The notes under the pieces were generated by a model. The model was not told the DNA's origin. It saw only the letters and a program-made list of their open reading frames with translations, and searched no databases. 64,000 nt of DNA from Calothrix sp. 336/3. GTDB lineage: Bacteria; Cyanobacteriota; Cyanobacteriia; Cyanobacteriales; Nostocaceae. The position numbers and the translations under genes are program-made. Below are positions 1 through 8,923 of this stretch, one piece after another (positions within the stretch are counted from its first letter, which is position 1; every line of letters begins with the position of its first letter). The stretch lies in contig NZ_CP011382.1 in the NCBI RefSeq assembly GCF_000734895.2, positions 3,326,700 to 3,390,699 on the forward strand, written 5' to 3'.

Positions 1-282
1 CCATTAATGCATTCCAAGATGTCGGTGTATCTGGGCTAGAGTTCTGGAGATTTTGCGATGTTGGGAAATTTTGAGAAATTCTCGGAAGGGAGAAACCTAG
101 TACTACTGTAGTGAGAATACCTATAGAGCAAGATATTTTTGATGGAAGTTGAAATTTCATAATATTCGTCAGTGGTTTTGCTGCACAAAATTATCTCACC
201 ACTAGCTGAGAAATAGGGCAAGGGGAAAATCTGAAATCTTTGAGAATCCCTGTGACTTGAGCCTAGAAATAGGTCAATGGTA

Positions 283-963
283 TCATTCCACTAAACCATG
301 CTTCATGGCAAAGCGTACTAGTTCAGCGCGATTGCTAGTCGAGGATTTTCGCAACAGACTACTAACATACTTCTCCACAGTCCGAGGGCTGAGGTGTAAT
401 TTATGACCTATTTCGACATTAGATAAGCCATGGGTCAAGAGTTCTAAAACTTCTTGCTCTCTGGGACTGAGTTCTGCAAATAGTCCCGAATCGATACGGT
501 CATTTGATGAGTAATTATCTATACCTTTTTGTGTGGATGGATTGGTATTTTGGGCATGGAAAACAAGATACTCTGATTGAATAATCCGCGATCGCTCTAG
601 TAAATTACTGATAGCTGCTCCTAACTCTTCCAATTCAAACGGCTTAGGCAAATACAAATCACATCCTGACTGATATCCCAGAATTCTTTCCTCAGTCTTG
701 GCACGAGCTGTTAATAAAATGACTGGTAATAACCGCAGTGTCGGTTTTTGTCTCACCTGACGTACTAATTCATAACCGTTCATCACCGGCATCACAATGT
801 CAGTCACCATTAAATCGGGGCGAGAAATTTCTACTTGCTCTAAAGCTTCTTGACCGTTATTTACAGTAATTACCGAGTAACCACACAGATACAAATAATC
901 ACTAATCGCGGCAAGAGTACCCGGATCGTCATCCACTACAAGAATTTTCAAGGGCATGGACAT
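283..963 (-). CDS. LuxR/NarL-type response regulator
   Basis: A 226-residue two-component response regulator that should bind DNA when phosphorylated. An N-terminal receiver domain (about residues 5-125) shows the acidic triad DDD at 11-13, the phospho-acceptor Asp55 in VTDIVMP and the conserved Lys-Pro near 107. A C-terminal LuxR-type helix-turn-helix (about 166-226) begins LSPREQEVLELLTHGLSN and contains the recognition helix SPRTVEKYVSSLL. The start is supported by an AGGGG Shine-Dalgarno five bases upstream; a second Met lies two codons later. No histidine kinase is adjacent, so its sensor and targets cannot be named. Domain assignment is certain, specific role unknown. Confidence 0.93.
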   Translation of the reverse strand: MSMPLKILVVDDDPGTLAAISDYLYLCGYSVITVNNGQEALEQVEISRPDLMVTDIVMPVMNGYELVRQVRQKPTLRLLPVILLTARAKTEERILGYQSGCDLYLPKPFELEELGAAISNLLERSRIIQSEYLVFHAQNTNPSTQKGIDNYSSNDRIDSGLFAELSPREQEVLELLTHGLSNVEIGHKLHLSPRTVEKYVSSLLRKSSTSNRAELVRFAMKHGLVE

Positions 964-1600
964 TACACCCCTAGCCTGAAATAACTAAAACTTTGCTTGA
1001 TGTAACCATTAGTCAGTAAATACAAGCAAATACTCTTATGATTCATACTACGACAGTAATGTCATGTAATTAGAGATTTGAGATGGGCGATCGCTTCCAT
1101 CACGGAAAATTGGACTAATGGATTGACCTCATAGATGAAATATCAATTTGAGATATGAGATGAAAACAAAATTGTAACCCCTTTCCTTTGTGAAGGAATC
1201 AAAGGTCGTGATTCTGTGATATCTATTCTATGTTTTTTCCCAAGAAAAGCCTATGAGTCTGGTTGTAAAATCCAGGTACAAGGCAAAATCATCCAGTAGC
1301 TGGCAGAGTTATGACAATCTGGAGATGTCAAATCTTGTTCAATCGCGGCTTGTTGCCCATATATTGGCATACTGAGAGCTAGGTCGAACCCTTACCCCTA
1401 TCCTCTTGATAGAGATGCTACTCTGACAAAAATATATTTTCCCCAAATATCAATACTTCTATCTCTAGACTCAAAACCCAGACATAAATCCTCAACACCG
1501 AGTATTTTTGATATTTGATGAAAACCCTTCCATTGGTTAGAAGATAATTATCAGTGAATTGGGTATCCTGGACTTCTAAATACAGGTCAAGTAAAAGTCC
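964..1600. other. Intergenic region, no gene seen
   Basis: This 637-base gap separates the divergently transcribed response regulator and rhomboid genes, so it should hold both promoters. It is AT-rich, with one GCGATCGC (HIP1) site near 1086. I see no convincing open frame, tRNA or strong terminator. Confidence 0.5.
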
Positions 1601-2314
1601 ATGGTTCCAATTAGAGATAATAATCCCACAACAATTACTCCCTATGTCACCTATGGGCTAATTGCCTTGAATGTCGTGGCATTTATTTATGAAGCCAGTT
1701 TACCACCACAAATTTTAGATAATTTTTTGCATCTATTTGCCGTGGTTCCCCGTGAGCTTTCAGCAAATTTCGCTGGTATTCCTGTGAATCAAGGTATACC
1801 AGAATGGTCTACTTTAATCTCCTCTCAATTTTTACACGGAGGTTTTTTGCACCTAGGCGGTAATATGTTATTTCTCTGGATTTTCGGAAATAACGTAGAA
1901 GATAAGTTAGGTCATGGCAAGTTTTTATTTTTCTATTTAGCCTGTGGAGTCTTAGCTGCTTTGACTCAGTGGTATTTTTCCCAGGGTTCTACCGTACCAT
2001 CTTTAGGTGCAAGTGGCGCGATCGCGGGGGTAATGGGTGCATATATTCTTCGCTTTCCCCAAGCAGAAATCCTTACCCTTGTACCTTTAGGAATATTTTT
2101 CCCCACTTTCCGTATTCCAGCATTTTATTTTCTGGGATTTTGGTTTGTTCAACAAGCTTTCTATGGTCTTGCTAGCCTAGAATCACCAACAAATATTGGT
2201 ATGGAAAGCGGGGGGATTGCTTACTGGGCGCACGCTGGCGGTTTTATCTTCGGAGCTATTCTTGCACCTTTACTAGGTTTATTTCAAGACCAAGCCCAGG
2301 AGAAATATGATTAA
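1601..2314 (+). CDS. Rhomboid family intramembrane serine protease
   Basis: A 237-residue polytopic membrane protein of the rhomboid family, which cleaves transmembrane substrates inside the bilayer. The catalytic Ser138 lies in the GASGAIAG motif and the partner His211 in YWAHAGGFIFG. The segment FLHGGFLHLGGNMLFLWIFG (about 78-97) is the classic rhomboid HGGxxHLxxNM region. About six hydrophobic segments are visible and the length is normal. Substrates are not predictable from sequence. It stands alone between a response regulator (opposite strand) and smpB (opposite strand). Confidence 0.93.
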   Translation: MVPIRDNNPTTITPYVTYGLIALNVVAFIYEASLPPQILDNFLHLFAVVPRELSANFAGIPVNQGIPEWSTLISSQFLHGGFLHLGGNMLFLWIFGNNVEDKLGHGKFLFFYLACGVLAALTQWYFSQGSTVPSLGASGAIAGVMGAYILRFPQAEILTLVPLGIFFPTFRIPAFYFLGFWFVQQAFYGLASLESPTNIGMESGGIAYWAHAGGFIFGAILAPLLGLFQDQAQEKYD

Positions 2315-2387
2315 TTCTAAGGGCTACAGCCCACAACCTGGAAAATTTATCTTAATCTAATTGTCCAGTTGACTAGGCTATTTTAAC

Positions 2388-2466
2388 CAACTTTGGGGGT
2401 TTCAATCCCCGTCACAAAACGTAATTACGTTAGCGTGAGTTCTCCCGCAGGGAGCATTACGAATTA
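2388..2466. repeat. Dispersed repeat, short copy
   Basis: The segment with CCCCGTCACAAAACGTAATT followed by TTAGCG and TCTCCCGCAGGGAGCATTAC recurs, on the other strand, at 49598-49768, where the copy carries extra sequence in its GGGG/CCCC part. A partial copy lies at 24869-24912. The CTCCCGCAGGGAG part is a small palindrome. It lies in the spacer between the rhomboid and smpB genes. Confidence 0.7.
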
Positions 2467-2468
2467 TT

Positions 2469-2942
2469 TTAATAGCGCTTCATAGCTCGTTGCATATCTC
2501 GTTGATCTTGACGACGTTTTAAATCTTCTCGCTTGTCATGTATCTTTTTACCCTTGGCTAAACCAATAGTCAGTTTTACCCAACCTCGCTTGAAATACAT
2601 TTTTAAGGGAATCAGAGTCAAACCTTGCTGTTCGACTTTACCAATTAACTTGCGAATTTCTTGACGATGCATTAACAGTTTGCGGGTGCGTCGAGGTTCA
2701 TGGTTAAAATACTGACCACTGGCGTTATAGGGTGAAATATGGGCATTAAGCAACCAAACTTCACCATTTCGCAACAAAGCATAGCCATCTTGAAGATTGA
2801 CTTTACCTGCACGAATGGATTTCACCTCGGTTCCCGTCAATTGAATTCCAGCTTCGTAAGTCTCCAGAATTTCGTATAAAAAACGGGCTTGTCGATTATC
2901 CGTAATTACCTTGTAACCGTCGTTGTTATCTTTATCACTCAT
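2469..2942 (-). CDS. smpB: SsrA-binding protein SmpB
   Basis: SmpB binds tmRNA and delivers it to stalled ribosomes for trans-translation. The 157 residues are full family length. The beta-barrel core is visible as QARFLYEILETYEAGIQLTG, then TEVKSIRAGKVNLQDGYA and LLNAHISPY. The basic C-terminal tail, KKIHDKREDLKRRQDQRD, is the part that folds into the empty mRNA channel. The tmRNA gene itself was not found in the neighbouring spacers. Start at the first Met, followed directly by the DKDNNDGYKVITDNRQ lead-in usual for the family. Confidence 0.97.
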   Translation of the reverse strand: MSDKDNNDGYKVITDNRQARFLYEILETYEAGIQLTGTEVKSIRAGKVNLQDGYALLRNGEVWLLNAHISPYNASGQYFNHEPRRTRKLLMHRQEIRKLIGKVEQQGLTLIPLKMYFKRGWVKLTIGLAKGKKIHDKREDLKRRQDQRDMQRAMKRY

Positions 2943-3287
2943 CGATAAATTTTAATCTAGTTCTTATCTGACAAATTTTTGGGGTTGTTGCGGACATCTG
3001 TGAGCAATTATTTAATTCCTACAGGATACTCAGTTGGATGCCAGCCTTATTCTACTTAATGTAGCCTTTTTCTGGGATTTTTGTCTGGTGAAGGCGGCTA
3101 CGGTGTACAATTTCTGTCCCTGGGGGTTGTAAATCTTTTAGGGGAGGAAAACAGGATTAAAAACCTTTACTTGTGTGTAGCGTAGCTTTTGATAGGAGAA
3201 AGATATTTACCCATTCCCCATTACCTATTCCCCATAAGATTATGGATAGCAAGGTTCTGAGTAGTTAAAGTAAATCTCTTCAATCAC
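2943..3287. other. Intergenic region, no gene seen
   Basis: A 345-base gap between the divergent smpB and BCD transporter genes. I checked it for tmRNA because smpB is adjacent and saw no tRNA-like ends or tag reading frame. It contains short near-repeats of the CCCCATTACC type (3215-3235), typical of cyanobacterial spacers. Confidence 0.4.
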
Positions 3288-4754
3288 ATGGCTAGTGAAA
3301 ATATTTTTGATGCTGAAGATAGGGTCAGAAATATCCCTAAGGTTGGTATTCTGACGATGTTCCGCTTGGGTTTATTCCAGATGGGATTGGGGATTATGTC
3401 AATTCTTACCTTGGGTGTGTTGAATCGCATCATGATTAAGGAGTTGGCTATTCCCGCGACGGTGGTTGCATTCACGATCGCCATGCATCAATTTGTCGCT
3501 CCGACTCGTTTATGGTTTGGACAGATGTCTGACAGCAAAAAGTTGTTTGGTTATCACCGTACGGGTTACATCTGGTTGGGAGCTGGTTTATTTGCGATCG
3601 CCGCTTTTTTAGCTGTGCAAATTACCTGGCAACTTGGTGCTAGTTTTTACGCTGGCGGTTGGGGTAATGGACAAACCTACGGCTGTTTGGGATTATTAGC
3701 TGGGGTATTTGCCTTGTACGGCTTGGCTTTAAGCTGTAGCTCCACACCCTTTGCCGCATTATTAGTGGATGTATCCGATGAGGATAACCGTTCTAAGTTA
3801 GTTGGTATTGTCTGGTCAATGCTGATGGTGGGTATTGTCATTGGTGCCATTATTAGCTCCAAGTTACTACCGGCGGCAACTACCTGCCAAGAAACGGAAA
3901 CTGTGGTGTCTATATTTAGCCAACCCCAAGCGTTAGCAGCATTGGAGGCTGCAATTAACCGCCTATTTTTGATTTTGCCCGGTGTGGTATTTGGCTTGTG
4001 TATACTAGCGACATTTGGCATAGAAAAAAAATACTCCCGCTACGGTATACGTTCCACCATTGCAGAACGGGAAGACCAAATTACCTTTAAACGGGCGTTA
4101 AAAATTCTCACAGCCAGTCGGCAAACGGGGTTATTTTTTACCTTCTTACTGGTAATGTCACTGAGTCTATTTATGCAGGAAGCAGTGATGGAACCCTACG
4201 GTGGGGAAGTTTTTGGAATGTGTGTATCTGAAACTACTCGCCTCAATGCCTTTTGGGGAACCGGGACATTAATGGGAATTAGCTCCACGGGCTTTTTGAT
4301 AGTGCCACGTTTAGGGAAACAGACAACGACAAAAGTCGGCTGTATAAGCGTTGCAGGGAGTATGCTGTTGGTGATTACTTCCGGGTTTATGGCAAATAGT
4401 AGTTTGTTGCAAGCATCATTACTAGTATTTGGTTTAGCATCTGGGGTGACTACAACCGGGGCAATTAGCCTGATGCTAGATTTAACAGCAGCAGAAACGG
4501 CAGGTACATTTATTGGTGCGTGGGGTTTAGCTCAAACTATGGCAAGGGCGATCGCCACCGTGAGTGGAGGTGTAGTACTAGATATTGGCAAGCAAATATT
4601 TTCCCAAAAAGTCCTAGCCTACGGTTTAGTTTTTAGCCTGCAAGCCATGGGAATGCTGCTTGCTGTCTGGTTTCTCAGTCGCGTCAACGTCAAAGAATTC
4701 CAGACAAATGCCAAAACCGCGATCGCCTCAATATTAGAAAGTGAACTTGATTGA
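3288..4754 (+). CDS. BCD-family (PucC/LhaA-like) major facilitator
   Basis: A 488-residue membrane protein with about twelve hydrophobic segments, matching the bacteriochlorophyll delivery (BCD) branch of the major facilitator superfamily. Members in phototrophs are linked to chlorophyll or light-harvesting complex assembly. Characteristic stretches are FRLGLFQMGLGIMSILTLGV near the N-terminus, the loop RLWFGQMSDSKKLFGYHRTG after TM2, and LVDVSDEDNRSKLVGIVWSM in the middle. The substrate is not shown by the sequence. It is followed on the same strand by an inositol monophosphatase gene 139 bases on. Confidence 0.88.
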   Translation: MASENIFDAEDRVRNIPKVGILTMFRLGLFQMGLGIMSILTLGVLNRIMIKELAIPATVVAFTIAMHQFVAPTRLWFGQMSDSKKLFGYHRTGYIWLGAGLFAIAAFLAVQITWQLGASFYAGGWGNGQTYGCLGLLAGVFALYGLALSCSSTPFAALLVDVSDEDNRSKLVGIVWSMLMVGIVIGAIISSKLLPAATTCQETETVVSIFSQPQALAALEAAINRLFLILPGVVFGLCILATFGIEKKYSRYGIRSTIAEREDQITFKRALKILTASRQTGLFFTFLLVMSLSLFMQEAVMEPYGGEVFGMCVSETTRLNAFWGTGTLMGISSTGFLIVPRLGKQTTTKVGCISVAGSMLLVITSGFMANSSLLQASLLVFGLASGVTTTGAISLMLDLTAAETAGTFIGAWGLAQTMARAIATVSGGVVLDIGKQIFSQKVLAYGLVFSLQAMGMLLAVWFLSRVNVKEFQTNAKTAIASILESELD

Positions 4755-4893
4755 ATTGGGTAGGTAATGGGTAATTGGTAAGGGAAAGATATCTTGTTTA
4801 CTCGTCTTTCCCATTTGAATTTCCTGGCGGCAAACCTTGCCCTTTTTTATTTTTCCGAAACAATTATTTTCCCCTTAATCCTTCCCAAAAGCT

Positions 4894-5700
4894 ATGACAG
4901 AATTTTGGACAAGCGTTCTGGAATTTGCCCAAGAAGTAACTGCACAAGTTGGTAAGCAGCTACTCGAAGATTTTGGGCAAGCAAAAGCAGAGCAGAAAAG
5001 TGATGGTAGTTTGGTGACAGCTTCCGATAAATGGGCTGATGTCCAGATTCGTCAGGCGATCGCCAGCAAATTTCCCGACCATGGTATCCTCACCGAAGAA
5101 GGAAACACCATCTTTCCTGGTACTGAGTGGTGCTGGGTAGTTGACCCCATCGATGGTACAACTAACTTTACCCGTGGCATACCTATCTGGGGAATTTCCA
5201 TGGGCTTATTGTATCGAGGCGTACCCGTTTTTGGTTACGTAGATATGTGCCCCCTATATCAAGTCTTCCATGGTTATTGGTCTGGAGAAACTGGCTTAGA
5301 TATGCCATCCGGTGCTTTTTGTAATGGTAAGCCCATCAAAGTTAGCCAGGATTCCCCCAGTAGTCAGCATTTCTTTAACCTCTGCTCTCGCAGTACTGAC
5401 GTGATTGAGCCTGATTTTCCCTGTAAGATTCGGATGCTGGGTGTAGCCACCTATAATTTTTTATCAGTGGCGACTGGTGCAGTTTTAGGTGGTATTGAAG
5501 CCACACCGAAAACCTGGGATATTGCAGCAATTTGGGCAATTACCCAAGCCGCAGGGGCAACCTGGGTGTCATCCCAATTAGAACCCTTTCCCCTAGTCAA
5601 AGGTGAAAATTACGCTGCTATTTCTTACCCGACGATGGTTCTCAGTCGCTCGGAATTAGTATCAGTCTTTAAACCATATTTAGGGAAATTAAAGCTCTAG
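4894..5700 (+). CDS. Inositol monophosphatase family protein
   Basis: A 268-residue Mg-dependent, lithium-sensitive-type sugar phosphatase. Family motifs are complete: LTEEGN for metal binding, DPIDGTTNFTRGIPIWGISM as the central metal/phosphate motif, and TPKTWDIAAIWAI near the C-terminus supplying the last metal ligand (WDxAA). In cyanobacteria such proteins may act on inositol-phosphate, fructose-1,6-bisphosphate or histidinol-phosphate; the sequence alone does not decide. It lies 139 bases after the BCD transporter on the same strand; co-transcription is possible but unproven. Confidence 0.92.
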   Translation: MTEFWTSVLEFAQEVTAQVGKQLLEDFGQAKAEQKSDGSLVTASDKWADVQIRQAIASKFPDHGILTEEGNTIFPGTEWCWVVDPIDGTTNFTRGIPIWGISMGLLYRGVPVFGYVDMCPLYQVFHGYWSGETGLDMPSGAFCNGKPIKVSQDSPSSQHFFNLCSRSTDVIEPDFPCKIRMLGVATYNFLSVATGAVLGGIEATPKTWDIAAIWAITQAAGATWVSSQLEPFPLVKGENYAAISYPTMVLSRSELVSVFKPYLGKLKL

Positions 5701-5948
5701 GGTGCGGATCGGTGGGTGTTTGGCGGTGACTAGGAAAATTTTCGCCCCAAACCCTTACCCCGATTGACTTTCTGGATTTTTATCCTTTAAAGAGGTTCGC
5801 ATCCAAGCTGCAAGTATTGATACACAAGCTTTGTAGCGATTTTGTCCCGAAAAATATTGATATGGCGATCGCTGAAATGGTACTTTTATAATTGACTCGC
5901 ACTATTGAACCTTGAAAACTAAATATATCAAGCTCTCCAGCACCGAGT

Positions 5949-6056
5949 ATTGCAATTAACTAAAATCCCTATCAGGGATTGAAACTCTTCAAATTAAGAA
6001 ACTGAACGTGCAGATACTAATAAAAATTAGCTAAAATTTATACCAAGTATTCAATT
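5949..6056 (+). CRISPR. Relic CRISPR unit: one repeat plus degenerate repeat
   Basis: Positions 5949-5985 form a 37-base sequence ending ATCCCTATCAGGGATTGAAAC minus its first base, the form of a common cyanobacterial CRISPR repeat, with the palindrome TCCCTATCAGGGA and the GATTGAAAC end. After 34 bases (5986-6019), positions 6020-6056 resemble it again: about 23 of the last 33 bases match, as expected for a decayed terminal repeat. The preceding AT-rich DNA, with TTGAACCTTGAAAACTAAAT at about 5906, resembles the leaders that precede such arrays. No cas genes are in the window. The second repeat could be AT-rich coincidence. Confidence 0.5.
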
Positions 6057-6070
6057 GTCAAAAATTTACC

Positions 6071-6544
6071 ATGATAAAACATTTAATCATATCTACTGTT
6101 ATTACTAGCCTGACTTCTACTGTTGCACAAGCTCAATCAACTGCTTCTGTTTTTGCTCCACCCTCTAATATTCGTAATGCTCCTAGTGGAGAAATTATTT
6201 GTACTATTAACAAAAAAATTACCCTAGAAGTTTCCCAACAGCAAAATGGTTGGTACTATACAAGTTTGTGTGGAGGAGGATATATTCACAAAAGTCAGAT
6301 TCGTTTTCAAAACTCTAATAAAAATATCTCTAATCAAGCCAAAGTTGTAGGAATTAAGCAAGGACAATTAGCCCTGAGAAATTTACCAAATGGTCGTTCC
6401 TTAGCAGGATTAAATAATGGTAATGTTGTGAACATTTTGGCTCAACAAGGCAATTGGGCTTATGTGGAAGTTATCAATGGACCTAATGCCAAAATAAATG
6501 GGATGAGAGGTTGGGTGAATTCATACTACCTAGCCCTTTTCTAG
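6071..6544 (+). CDS. Secreted protein with two bacterial SH3 domains
   Basis: A 157-residue protein with a signal peptide (about residues 1-21, ending AQA-QS) and two bacterial SH3 domains. The first is about 28-80 (APPSNIRNAPSGEIICTI), the second about 90-156 (KQGQLALRNLPNGRSLAGLN and a GMRGWVNSYYLALF end). Such domains usually bind peptidoglycan or other envelope partners. Two cysteines in the first domain (ICTI and SLCGG) could form a disulfide. It stands alone, convergent with the Rieske gene, downstream of the CRISPR relic. Confidence 0.8.
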   Translation: MIKHLIISTVITSLTSTVAQAQSTASVFAPPSNIRNAPSGEIICTINKKITLEVSQQQNGWYYTSLCGGGYIHKSQIRFQNSNKNISNQAKVVGIKQGQLALRNLPNGRSLAGLNNGNVVNILAQQGNWAYVEVINGPNAKINGMRGWVNSYYLALF

Positions 6545-6627
6545 GAAAGCTAGACTACAAACTCCTAGGCGATCGCCATCTGGTGTCAGAATTATCCGAT
6601 AAGAAATATCAACCTACATAATAAACG

Positions 6628-6647
6628 GGGTTTAGTGGACTAAACCC
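6628..6647. terminator. Bidirectional hairpin between convergent genes
   Basis: GGGTTTAGT and ACTAAACCC form a perfect nine-base-pair stem around a two-base GG centre, midway between the stop codons of the SH3 protein and the Rieske gene. There is only a weak T-rich tail on either side, so terminator function is inferred mainly from position. Confidence 0.55.
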
Positions 6648-6680
6648 TGATTCTATAGTGCAAATAGATGACAATATAAA

Positions 6681-7634
6681 TTACCAATTCAAGTAAAGAT
6701 TCCTTGCCCAATGCCAAGATTCTTCGTGGGGTAATCTCATTGTCGGCTCTGAACGGGGATAGAGATTTTCAATCATTGATGTATCTTGATAGATAATCTC
6801 TTCTGCTGCTTTAATTGTCGCCTTTTCTAAAATAGGATTTAAAATTCCAAAAGACTTAGCGACAAACAACAGAATAAACATTTTGGTTGTGTTTTCGGTT
6901 TCTGGATAAATTACAAAAACCTGCACAAGCTCTCCTAAGGGAGAATCGGAATAAACGATAACGAAATGGGGAAAGTAATTCTCTAGCAGTAGCTCGACAG
7001 GATTAGGAGTGAAGAAGAGAGCAATATTTTTCAGATATTCTTGCCAGGTATTCTGGGCGCGAAAATGCTTAATTCTACTCACAGAAAAGTATTCTTGAGC
7101 CTCAAAACTATGCACTTCCGTACTTTCAATTTTAAATAATGGTCTGTGGGTTCCTTTGGCGTGGTTTAAATCATGGTTGACTTCTAAAGCGTAGAGAAAG
7201 GGAGTCTTGATGGTGACGTTTTTAGTAGCACCAATATAACGATATTTGCCAGAAATCTCTTCTAAAATATTAGGGATAGGAATTCTTGGTACTTGATTAG
7301 CATAAGTCCAGATAAAATCACCCTGCATCTCTAGTTTTAAAGTATTGGCTAAAGGCTGAGAAATTTTTTCTTTGGGTAATAATGCTCGACCTTGATTATC
7401 AAATTCTATAGCATGAAAGGGGCAAGTAATTGTATTACGTTGAGGACAAATCCAACCATCGGAAAGTTTTGCTCCTAGGTGAGGACAAGCATTTTCTAAG
7501 GCTGATATTTCTCCCTGGGAATTTTTCCACAATACATAATCTTTGCCAGCAATGGTAAGTAATTGGGGCTGATTTATAGGCAGCATGGAGTTGTGTGCGA
7601 TTAACCAAGGCGCACCGGGTAAATTCCAAGACAT
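6681..7634 (-). CDS. Rieske-type aromatic ring-hydroxylating oxygenase
   Basis: A 317-residue non-haem iron oxygenase of the Rieske family. The N-terminal Rieske domain binds a [2Fe-2S] cluster through Cys50-x-His52 (CPHLGAKL) and Cys71-xx-His74 (CPFHAIEF). The C-terminal half carries the mononuclear iron motif NHDLNHAKGTH with Asp155, His158 and His163. The layout resembles VanA or chlorophyllide-related oxygenases; the substrate is unknown. No reductase gene is next to it, so electrons probably come from a general ferredoxin. The TetR gene upstream runs in the same direction, 243 bases away. Confidence 0.85.
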   Translation of the reverse strand: MSWNLPGAPWLIAHNSMLPINQPQLLTIAGKDYVLWKNSQGEISALENACPHLGAKLSDGWICPQRNTITCPFHAIEFDNQGRALLPKEKISQPLANTLKLEMQGDFIWTYANQVPRIPIPNILEEISGKYRYIGATKNVTIKTPFLYALEVNHDLNHAKGTHRPLFKIESTEVHSFEAQEYFSVSRIKHFRAQNTWQEYLKNIALFFTPNPVELLLENYFPHFVIVYSDSPLGELVQVFVIYPETENTTKMFILLFVAKSFGILNPILEKATIKAAEEIIYQDTSMIENLYPRSEPTMRLPHEESWHWARNLYLNW

Positions 7635-7877
7635 AATAGTGGTGGGATATTAAAGATATTAATCAAGGAAAATAAATCAGCGATCAGTAGATAATCTGGT
7701 TTGAAACTGAGACAAGTTCTATTGTTTGCCAGGAACCTGATTTTTCTCTAACTGATAGCTGTTATCTATTAGTATGGCGATCGCGCTTTTTTGAGTCTTG
7801 TACGTTTTCCCGATTTTTTGTACATTCTCCCTATCTTGTAAAATTTGCCCACCCATACAAGATGCAGAAAATATGGC

Positions 7878-8522
7878 TTACGTTGGATTCGGCGGAAAAT
7901 AGCTTTGTAGATAACCTAAGGTGAGTCGTTTGGTTTCTGCGACTAGACGTTGACGAAAGGTGGCTTCTTGACTGAGGGATAGCCATAATAATGTGCCGAT
8001 CGCTTTTACCAAGACAAAGGCGATCGCCTGATAATCCCCAGCTGCTAACCCTGGTTGACGTTGGGCTAAAGATGCGGCAAACTCCTGAATCAGTTGTGTA
8101 TCTGCTGCATTCTCGATTTGCTCCAATTCAGGTATTGCTTCCTGCACCTGAATGAAAATGGCATGGTAGCCGGGATATTCGGTAAAAAAACTATCTGTAG
8201 CATCAATCAACTGATCTACGTAGGTAGATAAAGGTTGGGTTGCCAGCTCCCCCCTATCAAGGGCAATCAATTTTTGATGCAATAGCTGATTGTAGCGTAG
8301 GGCTAGGGCTTGTAAAATAGCTGCCTTATCTGGGAAAAACTGGTAAAGCGACCCAATTGGCACTTGAGCATGGGTGGCGATCGCGTTTGTTGTTGTTCCG
8401 TTATAACCCTCTGCAATAAACATTGCTTCTGCCACATCCAGAATCCGATTTACCCGCTCCTGACTACGAGCTTGCCGTGGTTTCCGTCGCATTCCCACTG
8501 GGTTTGAAGGGCTTTGAGTCAT
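7878..8522 (-). CDS. TetR family repressor, copy 1
   Basis: A 214-residue TetR-type regulator. The DNA-binding helix-turn-helix is in residues 15-65, with EAMFIAEGYNGTTTNAIATH and the PIGSLYQFFPDKAAILQALA helix. The C-terminal ligand-binding part ends LVAETKRLTLGYLQSYF. It is a paralogue of the gene at 10273-10941: the HTH-coding DNA (8377-8495) is 118 of 119 bases identical to 10796-10914 although the rest has diverged. The start is supported by GGAG six to seven bases upstream. Two candidate operators lie just upstream (8551-8565 and 8582-8596), pointing to autoregulation. Confidence 0.93.
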   Translation of the reverse strand: MTQSPSNPVGMRRKPRQARSQERVNRILDVAEAMFIAEGYNGTTTNAIATHAQVPIGSLYQFFPDKAAILQALALRYNQLLHQKLIALDRGELATQPLSTYVDQLIDATDSFFTEYPGYHAIFIQVQEAIPELEQIENAADTQLIQEFAASLAQRQPGLAAGDYQAIAFVLVKAIGTLLWLSLSQEATFRQRLVAETKRLTLGYLQSYFPPNPT

Positions 8523-8550
8523 ACATTATCTCCAGAATAAAAATAAATAT

Positions 8551-8596
8551 TTGAGGATTACTCATATTTTAATTGGCGAACATGAATGATACTCAT
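8551..8596. promoter_or_regulatory. Two candidate TetR operators upstream of copy 1
   Basis: Two 15-base inverted repeats of the form ATGAG-N5-CTCAT: TTGAG-GATTA-CTCAT at 8551-8565 and ATGAA-TGATA-CTCAT at 8582-8596, each with one change from the form seen perfectly at 10969-10983 and 11027-11041. They lie 29-74 bases upstream of the repressor start, where bound repressor would block transcription. Confidence 0.65.
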
Positions 8597-8923
8597 ATTG
8601 TCTAAAAAGGAAGTCAGACTCCGTGATTACTTCTATATGAAGCACGAACCACAATCAGACTATCTGTGTTTGCGTTTCTTAATGAGTTTGCTGCAAATTT
8701 TTTCCAAATTCAAGAAATCGAATGCTTGCATTGAGCAACAAGAAACGCAAACAAAACTTCTCTACAAGGGTTTTAAGTCTGTCACCTAAGTAGAACGGCT
8801 TAAATAATTCACGCTATGTCATTGCGAATGAAACGAAGTGGAATGAAGCAATCGCAACGGTTTTGACGATTTTAGAATCTGTTACATAGTTAGGTTTATT
8901 CTCACCGACTTACTTATCACCTA
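8597..8923. other. Intergenic region with short dispersed repeat
   Basis: No convincing gene: a 67-codon frame at 8586-8789 starts inside an operator and has no recognisable content. At about 8818-8862 the sequence GTCATTGCGAATGAAACGAA, continuing to GCAATCGCAACGG, is a foldback (ATTGCGA with TCGCAA) of a kind found scattered in cyanobacterial genomes. Confidence 0.4.

Noticed and set aside
2943..3287. Possible tmRNA gene next to smpB
   Set aside because: No tRNA-like ends, CCA or tag reading frame were found.
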